A DNA stretch of 43,877 nt from Ruminococcus sp. XPD3002 (lineage in GTDB: Bacteria > Bacillota > Clostridia > Oscillospirales > Ruminococcaceae): NCBI GenBank assembly GCA_900119535.1, contig FPJT01000013.1, forward strand, positions 40,673 to 84,549, read 5' to 3'. The position numbers and the translations under genes are program-made. Positions within the stretch are counted from its first letter, which is position 1; every line of letters begins with the position of its first letter. Below are positions 16,702 through 24,683 of the stretch, piece by piece. The notes beneath the pieces were generated by a model. That model was not told the DNA's origin. It saw only the letters and a list, made by a program, of their open reading frames with translations, and did no database searches.

Positions 16702-17421
16702 TCATTTTTTACGTGTCAGAATACTTTCTTCGCCCTGAGATGACGTTATAGTCATTGTATCGCCCTCTACCCTGTAATGGGATTCAACAATCGTGCCGGT
16801 TTTGTCCGCTCTGTGTATAATGGTATCCTCTTTCAGTTCAAAATTCTCTATTGGAGTGGTTGCATAGAGAGTTGTATCGTTTTCGGCAACTATGATATTG
16901 ATAGAATCCGTTAAAAAAACAGTTCTGCCGTCTTCTTCATTGGATTCAATGTATAGATCGAGGTAGTCTCCGCCTGTAAGGAGATATTCGCCGAAAAGTT
17001 CGTCATTACCGTCGACCTTTTTCATTTCGAGAACACATTTGCCGTTATAGCTGAAGGAAAAAACACCGTCCTTGAAAGTGTATTCGTCTTTAGATGCCTT
17101 TCTGCCGTTGCTGACGAAATTGAGGTCTTTATCAAAGTAAAAATCATGGTTTATGTTCAGAGAATTCCTTATGTATTCCTCGGTAGGACTTGCGAAGGTC
17201 ACTTCTGCATAGAGACCGTCATGATCGAGTATCCATGTACCGAGAGCAGCGGATCTCTGATCCTCTGCGGGTTTATCCTCCTGACTGCTTATCTCCTGAA
17301 CGGTAGTGACGGGGACAGTTTCGCTCTCTGAGGAAACCTTTTCAGATGAAGGTGCTTCCGAAGCACATGCCGCAAGTGATACGGTCATTATGATCGCAGT
17401 TAATACTGATAGCTTTTTCAT
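16702..17421 (-). CDS. Lipoprotein of unknown function
   Basis: The 239-residue product begins with a lipoprotein signal, MKKLSVLTAIIMTVSLAAC, with the lipobox cysteine at 19. A Ser/Glu/Thr-rich linker (about 20-55) is followed by a compact beta-rich domain starting LGTWILDHDG (about 60-239). The shape resembles small lipocalin-like surface lipoproteins, but I do not recognise a named family. It is transcribed divergently from the membrane protein at 17643, and the LytTR-type repeats between them may govern both. Confidence 0.82.
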   Translation of the reverse strand: MKKLSVLTAIIMTVSLAACASEAPSSEKVSSESETVPVTTVQEISSQEDKPAEDQRSAALGTWILDHDGLYAEVTFASPTEEYIRNSLNINHDFYFDKDLNFVSNGRKASKDEYTFKDGVFSFSYNGKCVLEMKKVDGNDELFGEYLLTGGDYLDLYIESNEEDGRTVFLTDSINIIVAENDTTLYATTPIENFELKEDTIIHRADKTGTIVESHYRVEGDTMTITSSQGEESILTRKK

Positions 17422-17483
17422 ATCCTTTTACCTCAAATCGATCAGCGGCAGAGCATTTCTGCCGAAAATGTTCTTTATATATA

Positions 17484-17512
17484 TGATAACACCAAAAGAA
17501 AACCGCTGTCAA
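17484..17512 (-). promoter_or_regulatory. Candidate promoter of the lipoprotein gene
   Basis: Minus strand TTGACA (17512-17507) abuts the first LytTR-type repeat. A 17-bp spacer leads to TTATCA (17489-17484), or TATCAT one base further; the -10 is weak, which suits an activator-dependent promoter. Confidence 0.55.
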
Positions 17513-17513
17513 T

Positions 17514-17564
17514 GCAACTTACCATTTGAAAAATGCAACTTACTTCACGGGGAGTACAACTTAC
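17514..17564 (-). promoter_or_regulatory. LytTR-type binding site, three direct repeats at 21-bp pitch (set B)
   Basis: Read on the minus strand the 9-mers are GTAAGTTGC (17522-17514), GTAAGTTGC (17543-17535) and GTAAGTTGT (17564-17556), exactly 21 bp apart. Relative to the plus-strand gene at 17643, the last repeat ends 10 bp before the -35 box, the same distance and orientation as set A relative to its gene. Confidence 0.82.
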
Positions 17565-17574
17565 ACGTACAGGA

Positions 17575-17603
17575 TTGACACAGAGCGGCGGGTATGGTAT
17601 TAT
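17575..17603 (+). promoter_or_regulatory. Promoter of the PH-like membrane protein gene
   Basis: TTGACA (17575-17580), 17-bp spacer, TATTAT (17598-17603), with the LytTR-type repeats ending 10 bp upstream. Confidence 0.8.
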
Positions 17604-17642
17604 CATGATATAGATCATGTTAAAGCAGAAGGGGGAGTATTT

Positions 17643-18143
17643 ATGAGGTTTGAGATCAAGCACGAAACAAAAGCTATTCTGATAATCACATTTGTGTGTG
17701 TTATGTTGTTTTACCTTACGCTGTTTATGACGGTGATAACTATATATATTGCTTTGGTATCGGTATTCTTCTTTGCAGTCGGCATTGTATTCGGCGCACT
17801 GTATTTCATTGAGCAGATATTGTGTACCGTAATAATCGTTGAAGAGGAAAGAATAACGATAAAGCGTATCTATGGAAAGCAGAGGATAGCGCTTGATGAT
17901 ATCAGCAGTGTTGATATCGAGCCCTATACGAGGAGACGCAAACCCGGAAGAGGAGCCTCATACCTCGAACACCGCATGCGTATGACCATAAGACTGAATA
18001 ACGAAAAGGAGATCATCCTTACCGATAAAGCCACTGTCGTTGAGGGGGTGAAGGGTTTCGTCTTAGGGGAACACAAAAAAGCCGATGATGAGGATGTACC
18101 GCTTTACAATGCCTATCAGGCAATACAGGCAAAGCTTTACTGA
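17643..18143 (+). CDS. Two-TM membrane protein with a PH-like C-terminal domain
   Basis: Starting at 17643 (GGGGGAG 7 nt upstream) gives 166 residues; the longer frame to 17526 would run through the repeats and promoter and is rejected. Two hydrophobic segments (about 11-32 and 33-58) are followed by a cytoplasmic beta-rich domain (VIIVEEERITIKRIYGKQRI...ISSVDIEPY). This resembles bacterial pleckstrin-homology (bPH) membrane proteins. Role unknown. Control by the neighbouring LytTR/DUF3021 pair is likely from the promoter architecture, so it may be part of an envelope response. Confidence 0.78.
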   Translation: MRFEIKHETKAILIITFVCVMLFYLTLFMTVITIYIALVSVFFFAVGIVFGALYFIEQILCTVIIVEEERITIKRIYGKQRIALDDISSVDIEPYTRRRKPGRGASYLEHRMRMTIRLNNEKEIILTDKATVVEGVKGFVLGEHKKADDEDVPLYNAYQAIQAKLY

Positions 18144-18153
18144 TAAAACGATG

Positions 18154-18179
18154 AAAAAGCCTCCCTCTGGAGGTTTTTT
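18154..18179 (+). terminator. Terminator after the PH-like gene
   Basis: A-run, CCTCC-CTCT-GGAGG stem extended by a G-T pair and A-T pairs, then TTTTTT, 11 bp after the stop. Confidence 0.85.
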
Positions 18180-18271
18180 ATTTTGCAAAACCGCTCTCTG
18201 AGTCTCGGATAGTTCGTTTAATTATGCGTAATTAATTGTACATTTCCGACTTTCACTGCTCCGAAGTGTGA

Positions 18272-18300
18272 TTGACACGCAAAGGGAAATATGATAAAAT
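18272..18300 (+). promoter_or_regulatory. Promoter of the DUF3737 gene
   Basis: TTGACA (18272-18277), 17-bp spacer, TAAAAT (18295-18300). Confidence 0.75.
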
Positions 18301-18355
18301 AATAACAGGACAAACAAGAGTTAACCGGTGAAACAACAGCTTAGGAGCAGATCAC

Positions 18356-19204
18356 ATGAAAATAATTGAGAACAAAACCTTTGATGCCGAAAGAGCGTTA
18401 TATAATATCAGCGATACGATAGTCAGAGGATGTACTTTTGCAGGACCTGCTGACGGTGAATCAGTCCTTAAGGAAACACGTAACATCAGTGTCGATGGCT
18501 GTAACTTTTCGCTGAGATACCCGATTTGGCATGCAAAAAAGTATGAGCTGAAAAATTCGGCACTGGACGAAAAAACAAGAGCCGCACTGTGGTATTCCGA
18601 TAACGGTATCATTGAAAATACCGACATAAACGGAGTCAAAGCGCTTCGTGAGTGTCATGACACCACTATACGCAATTGCAGGATAGATTCGGCGGAATTC
18701 GGCTGGAAAACGTGCAATACCGTCATTTTGGACAGCGAGATTACCTCGGAATACATTTTTCTTGATGCGGAAAATATCGGGATAGAAAGACTCCGCTTCA
18801 AGGGAAAATACTCCTTTCAGTACGTCAGGAATCTTACGATAAAGGACTCTTACCTTGATACAAAGGACGCCTTCTGGCACTCGAAAAATGTTACAGTTAC
18901 CGATTCCGTCGTAAAGGGCGAGTACCTTGCGTGGTTTTCCGAGGGACTTACTCTCATCCGATGCAGGATAATCGGTACACAGCCCCTTTGCTACTGCAGG
19001 GACCTTAGTCTCATCGACTGCGAGATGACGGACTGTGACCTTTCTTTCGAGTATTCGGACGTCGAGGCGGACATAAAAGGTCATATCGATTCCGTCAAGA
19101 ATCCCGCATCAGGCAGGATAACTGCGGACAGTATCGGTGCGGTGATCTGCGAGGACTCTATTATGGAGAGCAATGCGGTTATAGCAGAGCGCTCCCCGAA
19201 ATAA
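18356..19204 (+). CDS. DUF3737 family right-handed beta-helix protein
   Basis: This 282-residue protein, close to the usual family length, begins MKIIENKTFDAERALYN. It is made of short irregular beta-helix rungs (repeated N-x-x-I/V-x-x-C/S patterns such as NISVDGCNF, DTTIRNCRID, NLTIKDSYLD, NVTVTDSVV). No signal peptide is seen, so it is cytoplasmic. Members are often found next to transport or regulatory genes, but their activity is undetermined. It stands alone between its own promoter and a bidirectional terminator. Confidence 0.85.
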   Translation: MKIIENKTFDAERALYNISDTIVRGCTFAGPADGESVLKETRNISVDGCNFSLRYPIWHAKKYELKNSALDEKTRAALWYSDNGIIENTDINGVKALRECHDTTIRNCRIDSAEFGWKTCNTVILDSEITSEYIFLDAENIGIERLRFKGKYSFQYVRNLTIKDSYLDTKDAFWHSKNVTVTDSVVKGEYLAWFSEGLTLIRCRIIGTQPLCYCRDLSLIDCEMTDCDLSFEYSDVEADIKGHIDSVKNPASGRITADSIGAVICEDSIMESNAVIAERSPK

Positions 19205-19238
19205 CCCGACTTCTGGACGTATAACCGGATAGCTAAAA

Positions 19239-19269
19239 AACAGCCCCCTCTGTGTCAGAGGAGGCTGTT
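19239..19269. terminator. Bidirectional terminator between DUF3737 and anti-sigma genes
   Basis: Stem AACAGCC.CCTCTG / CAGAGG.GGCTGTT with a TGT loop (19239-19269). The minus strand reads into a run of six Ts, so it is strongest for the sigma/anti-sigma operon. Confidence 0.82.
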
Positions 19270-19290
19270 ATACGTTTTATGGCTTGAAGT

Positions 19291-20496
19291 TCAGTTCTCA
19301 TCAAGTACGCTGAGATCATAAGCGGCAGTTATTTCGTTGTTCGGAACACAGCCTTCGAGCTTTTCTCTTATCTCTGCGCCGCTTTCAACATTTTCGGCAT
19401 CATCGTTGAAAAGTATCTCTTCGACCTTATACTCATCGATCTCCTCTCCGCAAGTAGTAACGAATTTAAGGATGAATCCTGTCTCGTTATCAACAGTTAT
19501 AACTGTCTCTTCAAGAATATCACCATGACTGGAGTCAGTAGTACCGCTGATTTCAGGTACTTCTATTGCATCAGGAAGACCGTATTTTTCCTTGAGACGT
19601 TCCTGCTTTTCCTTTGATCCAACGGAAAGACGAACTTCCGTACATGGTCTGCCGAGGAATTCAGTGCTTACGGTATCATCATCTATATCATATAAGTCCA
19701 GATCAACGGCAATGTCCTCTGAACATAATCCGCGGAATACAGTTGGCTCATCGAGCGGCCAGTTTGAACGATCCGTAACTTCATACTGTGAAGGTTTGCC
19801 TGTATCATTGCTGAATATGGTTATTAACAGATCGTTGTAGAAAAACATATCGTTTCCTACGCTTTCTTCCTTCATAAGCTCATCAAGTCCATATTCGTCA
19901 ATAAGGGACTGATGGAAATAATCCGCAGTATGTGTCCATTGCTGTGAAAACGATTCATTTCCTGTGATGCCGTCTCGCTTGGCTATGCCTGACTCTGTTG
20001 AAGCACCTCCGCAGCGTGTGTAAACATACCTGATAGAGAGCTTATCGTAGGTTTCATATGATCTGTTGTTTATCTTTTCGATTATTTCATCCTTTGTGAG
20101 GGCTGTAGGTACACTTTCCTCAACAGGTATCGGTTCGGCTGCGGTCACGGGTTCCGTGGCCGCTGTATTCTCGCTGACATCGGAAGAAGGTACGGAAGGT
20201 TCGGACGTAATGTTCTTTCTGCTGCTTATCAGGTAGCTTCCTCCGCCTACAGCGCCTGCTGCGATAATAAGTGTAGCTGCTGCCGAAACGAACCTGAGAT
20301 AAGGTCTGGAACGGTATTTTTCAACTCCCTTGACCTCGTCCCCTGAGACTGTGATGTCCTTTCCGACACGCCGCTCGACCTCTTTGTATATACGGTCACG
20401 CTGTTTCTTATCGCCTGTGGGGTAGTCTTCGGCTATTTTTTCTATAGCTTCGTCACTTATGCTGCTGAATAATTTTTCAATATCGTTATTTTTCAT
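19291..20496 (-). CDS. Putative membrane-anchored anti-sigma factor
   Basis: The 401-residue protein has a short charged cytoplasmic N-terminus (1-65), one membrane segment (about 67-91), a Thr/Pro/Glu-rich linker and an extracellular domain (about 130-401). It follows an ECF sigma gene by 13 bp, the standard sigma/anti-sigma arrangement. No zinc-binding ZAS motif is visible, so the family is not the classical RsiW type. The juxtamembrane motif GVEKYRSRP (57-65) recurs in the membrane protein at 30447, which also follows an ECF sigma gene. The ectodomain is probably the sensor; its ligand is unknown. Confidence 0.75.
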   Translation of the reverse strand: MKNNDIEKLFSSISDEAIEKIAEDYPTGDKKQRDRIYKEVERRVGKDITVSGDEVKGVEKYRSRPYLRFVSAAATLIIAAGAVGGGSYLISSRKNITSEPSVPSSDVSENTAATEPVTAAEPIPVEESVPTALTKDEIIEKINNRSYETYDKLSIRYVYTRCGGASTESGIAKRDGITGNESFSQQWTHTADYFHQSLIDEYGLDELMKEESVGNDMFFYNDLLITIFSNDTGKPSQYEVTDRSNWPLDEPTVFRGLCSEDIAVDLDLYDIDDDTVSTEFLGRPCTEVRLSVGSKEKQERLKEKYGLPDAIEVPEISGTTDSSHGDILEETVITVDNETGFILKFVTTCGEEIDEYKVEEILFNDDAENVESGAEIREKLEGCVPNNEITAAYDLSVLDEN

Positions 20497-20509
20497 ACTG
20501 ATCTCTCCT

Positions 20510-21061
20510 TTAACAGAAGTCTTTCATAAGGCCGCGGAGTTTCTTTACAGCTCTTGAACAGCGCATCCTTACTGCTGAATGGTTCATGCCTATCATACTG
20601 CCGATCTCTTTGGCGTTACGTTCGTAGAAATACCTTTGGATGATAATAGTGGAATCGGGTTCGCCAAGTTCTTTTATTTTTTCGAGCAGTATCTTTGATA
20701 ATTCCGCATTTTCTGCGTTCCTGTCTATCCTTTCTTCCGAAGAGAGTCTGCTGAACTCCGCCTCGTCCAGAGAAATGCTTTTACCTGCTTTTGCGGCAAG
20801 GGACCGTCTGAGACTTATTGCGGTATTTTTTGCGACAGTTCCGATGAACGGCTTTATTGATTCATAATTGATCTCATCGAGCTTGTTAAGGACAGCTGCA
20901 AATATGTCGATGACACATTCCTCCACATCCTCGGCAGTACCGAAGTTTCTGAGGATATTGACAGATATTGCATAGACATAGCTGTAGTATCTGTCAAACA
21001 GAACTCTGTGCCCTTCATGCGGTGAGCTGTGTATTAGTTTGATGATTTCCTGGTCTGTCAT
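20510..21061 (-). CDS. ECF-type RNA polymerase sigma factor
   Basis: The start at 21061 (AAAGGAGGAAGTCC just upstream) gives 183 residues; the longer frame to 21280 runs through the promoter. Region 2 is at about 12-85 (VLFDRYYSYVYAISVNILR, then AEDVEECVIDIF). Region 4 is at about 122-178, with an unusually recognisable block ELGEPDSTIIIQRYFYERN and a helix-turn-helix SAVRMRCSRAVKKLR. It closely resembles the sigma factor at 29863 (EPDSTII, SAVRMR), so the two are paralogues. It is expected to direct transcription of an envelope regulon held in check by the downstream membrane protein. Confidence 0.9.
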   Translation of the reverse strand: MTDQEIIKLIHSSPHEGHRVLFDRYYSYVYAISVNILRNFGTAEDVEECVIDIFAAVLNKLDEINYESIKPFIGTVAKNTAISLRRSLAAKAGKSISLDEAEFSRLSSEERIDRNAENAELSKILLEKIKELGEPDSTIIIQRYFYERNAKEIGSMIGMNHSAVRMRCSRAVKKLRGLMKDFC

Positions 21062-21094
21062 GGACTTCCTCCTTTTTTCGGCAGATCTGCTTTC

Positions 21095-21123
21095 ATTATA
21101 CACATACGCAGCATAACCTGCAA
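21095..21123 (-). promoter_or_regulatory. Promoter of the sigma/anti-sigma operon
   Basis: Minus strand TTGCAG (21123-21118), 17 bp, TATAAT (21100-21095), about 34 bp before the ATG. Confidence 0.65.
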
Positions 21124-21180
21124 GTGCAACAAATGATATTGAAATAATTTTCCTGCGGTGAAGAACTATCGGTAAAGAAA

Positions 21181-21463
21181 AAGCATCACGGAAATGTGAT
21201 GCTTTCAGCTTGTCAAAAAGTATGTATTTATCAGGGAACGCCCTCTCTTGCAGGGCGTTCCCTCTTTCAAAACAGTCCACCGGACTGTTTTGAAATTCAC
21301 CCTTTGCGGGGCGCTTATAAGGCTATATGTGGGGCTTTGCCCCACACCCCACCAAAGGCTCTGCCTTTGGAATCCGCTAAAGGGATGGTATCCCTTTAGA
21401 ATCCCCAAATTAATGATTTCAGGCTTTTTGACACTATAATGCATCCCGGAAATGTGATGCTTT
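21181..21463. repeat. Hairpin-array intergenic element flanked by direct repeats
   Basis: A 23-bp direct repeat beginning GCATC(A/C)CGGAAATGTG (21183-21205 and 21441-21463, one mismatch) brackets a block with terminal inverted repeats TGTCAAAAAG (21211-21220) and CTTTTTGACA (21424-21433). Inside are five consecutive perfect hairpins: 21234-21262 (11-bp stem), 21265-21295 (14 bp), 21328-21346 (8 bp), 21352-21370 (8 bp) and 21377-21399 (9 bp). The first direct repeat itself folds as a hairpin. Hairpins of the 'GGGGCTTTGCCCC...CCAAAGGCTCTGCCTTTGG' kind are scattered in genomes of this group. No protein of its own is encoded; short frames across it are chance. Confidence 0.75.
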
Positions 21464-21516
21464 AACTTTGTTTTTGTATGTGCTGACCTGCGGAAAACAG
21501 AGAGCAGCTAACACTG

Positions 21517-21900
21517 TTACTTCAGTTCGCCGTGTTTTTCGTAATCAGCGACTCTTATTATTTCATTATTGTCGCCCACAAAAACTACCTTTGGACGGTG
21601 GCTTTTTATTTCCTCGGGGGACATATTAGCATACGCCATGATTATTACACGGTCGCCTTTCTGTCCCGAACGTGCAGCGGCACCGTTAAGGCAGATAACA
21701 CCGCTTCCGCGTTCGCCGGCGATAACGTATGTCTCGATGCGGCTTCCGCTGTTGACGTTTGATATATGAACTCGCTCATACTCGTAGAGACCTGCGGCTT
21801 CCATAAGCGCTTCATCGATAGTGATGCTGCCCACGTAGTTCAGCTCTGCCTGAGTTATAACGGCACGGTGTATCTTGCTTTTGAGCATTGATATTTCCAT
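21517..21900 (-). CDS. panD: Aspartate 1-decarboxylase
   Basis: This 127-residue pyruvoyl enzyme converts L-aspartate to beta-alanine for pantothenate synthesis. The self-cleavage site Gly24-Ser25 lies in NYVGSITID and generates the N-terminal pyruvoyl on the alpha chain. Conserved [11 protein letters not shown] and [16 protein letters not shown] follow. The first ATG (21900) is used because AAGGAGG is 6 nt upstream; an alternative ATG four codons later would match the usual MLKSKIHRA start. It is last in the cluster, 10 bp after panC. Confidence 0.97.
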   Translation of the reverse strand: MEISMLKSKIHRAVITQAELNYVGSITIDEALMEAAGLYEYERVHISNVNSGSRIETYVIAGERGSGVICLNGAAARSGQKGDRVIIMAYANMSPEEIKSHRPKVVFVGDNNEIIRVADYEKHGELK

Positions 21901-21910
21901 AGCGACCTCC

Positions 21911-22759
21911 TTATACGTCTTCTGTGAAGAAGTTGTCGATAAGGCGAGTCTTGCCGATAAATACAGCCATAGCGCACAGTGCAGGACGGTCGAGAGAAGT
22001 TATCTGCTGCATGGTAGCGCAGTCCACTATCTTTACGTAATCGATTTTTGCGAGGGGTTCGGCTTCGATGAGTTTTTTCATTTCGGCTATAATGACGGAG
22101 CAGTTCTTTTCGCCCTTTCTCACCATATCCGTTCCGAGGGATACAGCCTTTGATAGAACGAGAGCAGCCTTTCTTTCATCTGCGCTGAGGTAGGTGTTGC
22201 GTGAACTCTTTGCAAGTCCGTCTGACTCACGGATAATGGGACAGCCGATTATCTCGATATCCATGTTGAGGTCGTCGACCATATGACGGATAACAGCAAG
22301 CTGCTGAGCGTCCTTTTTGCCGAAGTATGCACGGTCCGGCTTTACGATATTGAAAAGCTTTGATACAACGGTACAAACACCGCGGAAATGTACGGGACGG
22401 CTGAGACCGCAAAGCTCCTGAGTGAGAACGGTCATGTCAACGAAGGACGAGAAACCCTCATGGTACATCTCGGAAGGTTCGGGATTGAAAATAAGGTCGC
22501 CGCCGTGTTCTTCAACGAGCTTTGCATCGCGTTCGATATCACGGGGATAGCTTTCAAGGTCCTCTGTGGGACCGAACTGCATCGGATTCACGAAATCGGA
22601 AACAACGGTCCTGTCGTTATCCCTGTGAGAGGCGTCGATAAGGCTTGCGTGTCCCTCGTGGAGGTAGCCCATAGTGGGTACAAGTCCGACTGTAAGTCCC
22701 TGAGCTCTCCATTCTTTTACCTGTCTGCGTACTTCATCAATAGTCTTTACAACTTTCAT
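21911..22759 (-). CDS. panC: Pantothenate synthetase (pantoate-beta-alanine ligase)
   Basis: This 282-residue enzyme joins D-pantoate and beta-alanine with ATP. The nucleotidyl-transferase HIGH-type motif is seen in [13 protein letters not shown] (28-40). [19 protein letters not shown] and the KMSKS-like [15 protein letters not shown] segment complete the family pattern. It starts one base after the panB stop, so the genes are tightly coupled. Upstream GGAGG lies inside the 3' end of panB. Confidence 0.97.
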   Translation of the reverse strand: MKVVKTIDEVRRQVKEWRAQGLTVGLVPTMGYLHEGHASLIDASHRDNDRTVVSDFVNPMQFGPTEDLESYPRDIERDAKLVEEHGGDLIFNPEPSEMYHEGFSSFVDMTVLTQELCGLSRPVHFRGVCTVVSKLFNIVKPDRAYFGKKDAQQLAVIRHMVDDLNMDIEIIGCPIIRESDGLAKSSRNTYLSADERKAALVLSKAVSLGTDMVRKGEKNCSVIIAEMKKLIEAEPLAKIDYVKIVDCATMQQITSLDRPALCAMAVFIGKTRLIDNFFTEDV

Positions 22760-22760
22760 T

Positions 22761-23600
22761 TCACTTTTCCTCCCTCATAAGCTGTTCGATAACATCATCA
22801 TCCATAGCGTAGGTATGCTCCTCAGCAGGGAATGAACCCTCTTTGGTCTCGGTTATATAGTCGGCGATGCCCTGACGCATAACTGCGCCCGCATCTGCAA
22901 ACCGCTTCACGAATTTAGCGGTATGACCTATGGTAAGACCGAGCATATCCTGGTATACAAGTACCTGACCGTCACAGCCGTTACCTGCGCCGATACCGAT
23001 AGTCGGGATAAAGAGTTTCTTAGTAATGATGTCCGCAAGCTTAGCGGGGATACCCTCCAGAACTACAGCACAAGCGCCTGCATCCTGTATCTTCAGAGCG
23101 TCCTCAATGAGTTTCCTTGCATTGTCAAGGCTCTTGCCCTGAACCTTGAATCCGCCGAAGGCGTTGACCGACTGAGGAGTGAGTCCGAGATGTGCAACAA
23201 CGGGTATGGAAGCGTTTACGATAGCTTTTATCTGTTCGCAGACTTCAGCGCCGCCTTCGAGCTTTACAGCATTTGCGCCGCCCTCTTTTACGAGTCTGCC
23301 TGCATTGATAACAGCATCCTGTATGCTTGTCTGATAGGACATAAAAGGCATATCAGCAACTACGAAAGCGTTTTCTGCACCTCTTGAAACTGCGGCGGTA
23401 TGATGTATCATATCCTCCATAGTAACGGGAAGCGTGTTTTCGTAGCCAAGCATTACCATTCCCAGTGAATCACCGATAAGTATGGCATTTATGCCGCACT
23501 CGTCCATGATCTTCGCTGTTGTGTAGTCATAAGCGGTAAGCATCGTGATCTTGTCACCTGATTGCTTCTGCTTAAGAAGGGTTGAAACAGTGTTTTTCAT
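22761..23600 (-). CDS. panB: 3-methyl-2-oxobutanoate hydroxymethyltransferase (ketopantoate hydroxymethyltransferase)
   Basis: This 279-residue enzyme transfers a hydroxymethyl group from methylene-tetrahydrofolate to alpha-ketoisovalerate. Typical motifs are [41 protein letters not shown] and the HLGLTPQSV block, with the catalytic Glu in VLEGIP. It heads the panBCD run, and GGAGAA lies 8 nt before the ATG. A 102-bp gap to the upstream reductase gene holds its own candidate promoter. Confidence 0.97.
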   Translation of the reverse strand: MKNTVSTLLKQKQSGDKITMLTAYDYTTAKIMDECGINAILIGDSLGMVMLGYENTLPVTMEDMIHHTAAVSRGAENAFVVADMPFMSYQTSIQDAVINAGRLVKEGGANAVKLEGGAEVCEQIKAIVNASIPVVAHLGLTPQSVNAFGGFKVQGKSLDNARKLIEDALKIQDAGACAVVLEGIPAKLADIITKKLFIPTIGIGAGNGCDGQVLVYQDMLGLTIGHTAKFVKRFADAGAVMRQGIADYITETKEGSFPAEEHTYAMDDDVIEQLMREEK

Positions 23601-23660
23601 ATTAAATTTTCTCCTTGATAGATGTTACCTTTCCGAATAATCGGATAAGATACAGGATAT

Positions 23661-23666
23661 AGTATA
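23661..23666 (-). promoter_or_regulatory. Extended -10 promoter element before panB
   Basis: Minus strand TGTTATACT (TG-n-TATACT) about 60 bp upstream of panB; no convincing -35 at 17 bp. Confidence 0.4.
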
Positions 23667-23702
23667 ACACAGGAATGTGAATAAACCGTGAACAAACGGA
23701 GA

Positions 23703-24542
23703 TTATTTCAGCAGTTTTTTCATTTCGGTATGATCTGATCCGGGATGACGGTTCTGTGCCATTTCCACCAGTTTTTTAGTTACCGATATGTAGATCTCCC
23801 TGTCTGTATCGTTTTCGATGCAGGAAATGTGTTTTCTGACAGTTGAAACGTCATTACGCTCTACGGGACCTGTCAGGGCATCAGTAGGACCAACAGTGAA
23901 GATACGCTGTATATTGCTCATTACAAGGGGTTCAAGTGCAGCGACAGCCTCATCTCCGCTGAATCCGCACTGCATAAGGAGAGTTCTGCTCTCCTCGATG
24001 AGACCGCACACAAGGTTGCTTGCGATACAGCATGCGGCGTGGTAACGCATCTTTATACTGCTGTCTATCATACGGGTAGGGTTGCCGAGTTCTGAAAAAA
24101 TACTGCACCACTCCTCTGCGCAGTCGCCCTCTATGCAGAAGAAAGAGTTCTTAAGCTCCTTGTAGGAATCACTCTTGCTGTTTACGGGGAAGAGCGGGTG
24201 TATGGATGTACCCTTTGCGCCGTGAGCTGCGATATCGGGGAAAGCCTCCGCAGCCGACATCGAACCGCTGCAGTGGCATAGCTGTTTGCCCGAAAGGAGC
24301 TCCTTCGGCAGCGAGAGATAAACGTCCTTTATAGCGCCGTCCGTAACTGTGATAAATACAGCGTCACTGCTTCTGAGCAGTTCTTCGGGGGAGAGAAACA
24401 CTTCCGAGCCTGTGAATCCTGCGGCTTCCCGTGCGGAGCTCTCCGAACGGCTGAAATAACCCGACAGCTCCAGACCGTTCTCCGCGAAATACTTTCCCAG
24501 AGAAAACCCGACTTTTCCTGCACCTATAAATCCTATCTTCAT
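23703..24542 (-). CDS. panG: Rossmann/DUF2520 reductase, probable PanG-type ketopantoate reductase
   Basis: From the ATG at 24542 (AGAGGTG upstream) the protein has 279 residues. An N-terminal NAD(P)-binding fold has GFIGAGKVGFSLG (4-16). A central SIHPLFPVNSK segment and a helical C-terminal DUF2520 domain with GPVERND follow. It does not look like canonical PanE (ApbA). PanG, described in Francisella and Enterococcus as an alternative ketopantoate reductase, has this Rossmann plus DUF2520 layout as I remember it. Direct placement before panB-panC-panD makes that the best assignment, filling the only missing pantothenate step in the cluster. Confidence 0.8.
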   Translation of the reverse strand: MKIGFIGAGKVGFSLGKYFAENGLELSGYFSRSESSAREAAGFTGSEVFLSPEELLRSSDAVFITVTDGAIKDVYLSLPKELLSGKQLCHCSGSMSAAEAFPDIAAHGAKGTSIHPLFPVNSKSDSYKELKNSFFCIEGDCAEEWCSIFSELGNPTRMIDSSIKMRYHAACCIASNLVCGLIEESRTLLMQCGFSGDEAVAALEPLVMSNIQRIFTVGPTDALTGPVERNDVSTVRKHISCIENDTDREIYISVTKKLVEMAQNRHPGSDHTEMKKLLK

Positions 24543-24583
24543 ATATTTTACACCTCTTTGGTTATTCGCATTTAAGCGCAAAA

Positions 24584-24630
24584 CAAAGTGCAAGAAAAAT
24601 CACCTCATCATGATTTTTTCCTGCACTTTG
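24584..24630. terminator. Long hairpin between the beta-helix dockerin gene and panG
   Basis: Stem CAAAGTGCA(A)GAAAAA(A)TCA pairs with the complementary arm ending GCACTTTG, then TTTTGC on the minus strand. It probably ends the dockerin operon. Lying 41 bp upstream of panG in the same direction, it could also act as an attenuator. Confidence 0.65.
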
Positions 24631-24683
24631 ACAGTTTTTGTTTACCCGACCTTGCAGTTGAAAACCGTAAGGTACGAATTCGC

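Noticed and set aside
14880..17564. The two sets of regularly spaced short repeats as a CRISPR-like array
   Set aside because: The repeats are only about 9-10 bp with 12-bp spacers, three per set, and sit against -35 boxes, which fits protein binding sites.
17526..17642. Upstream extension of the PH-like membrane protein
   Set aside because: This stretch holds the direct repeats and the TTGACA/TATTAT promoter.
21062..21280. Upstream extension of the sigma factor frame
   Set aside because: It crosses the predicted promoter and the repeat element; AAAGGAGG precedes the ATG at 21061.
21205..21444. Short open frames on both strands across the hairpin array
   Set aside because: They follow the inverted repeats, lack ribosome sites and match no family.
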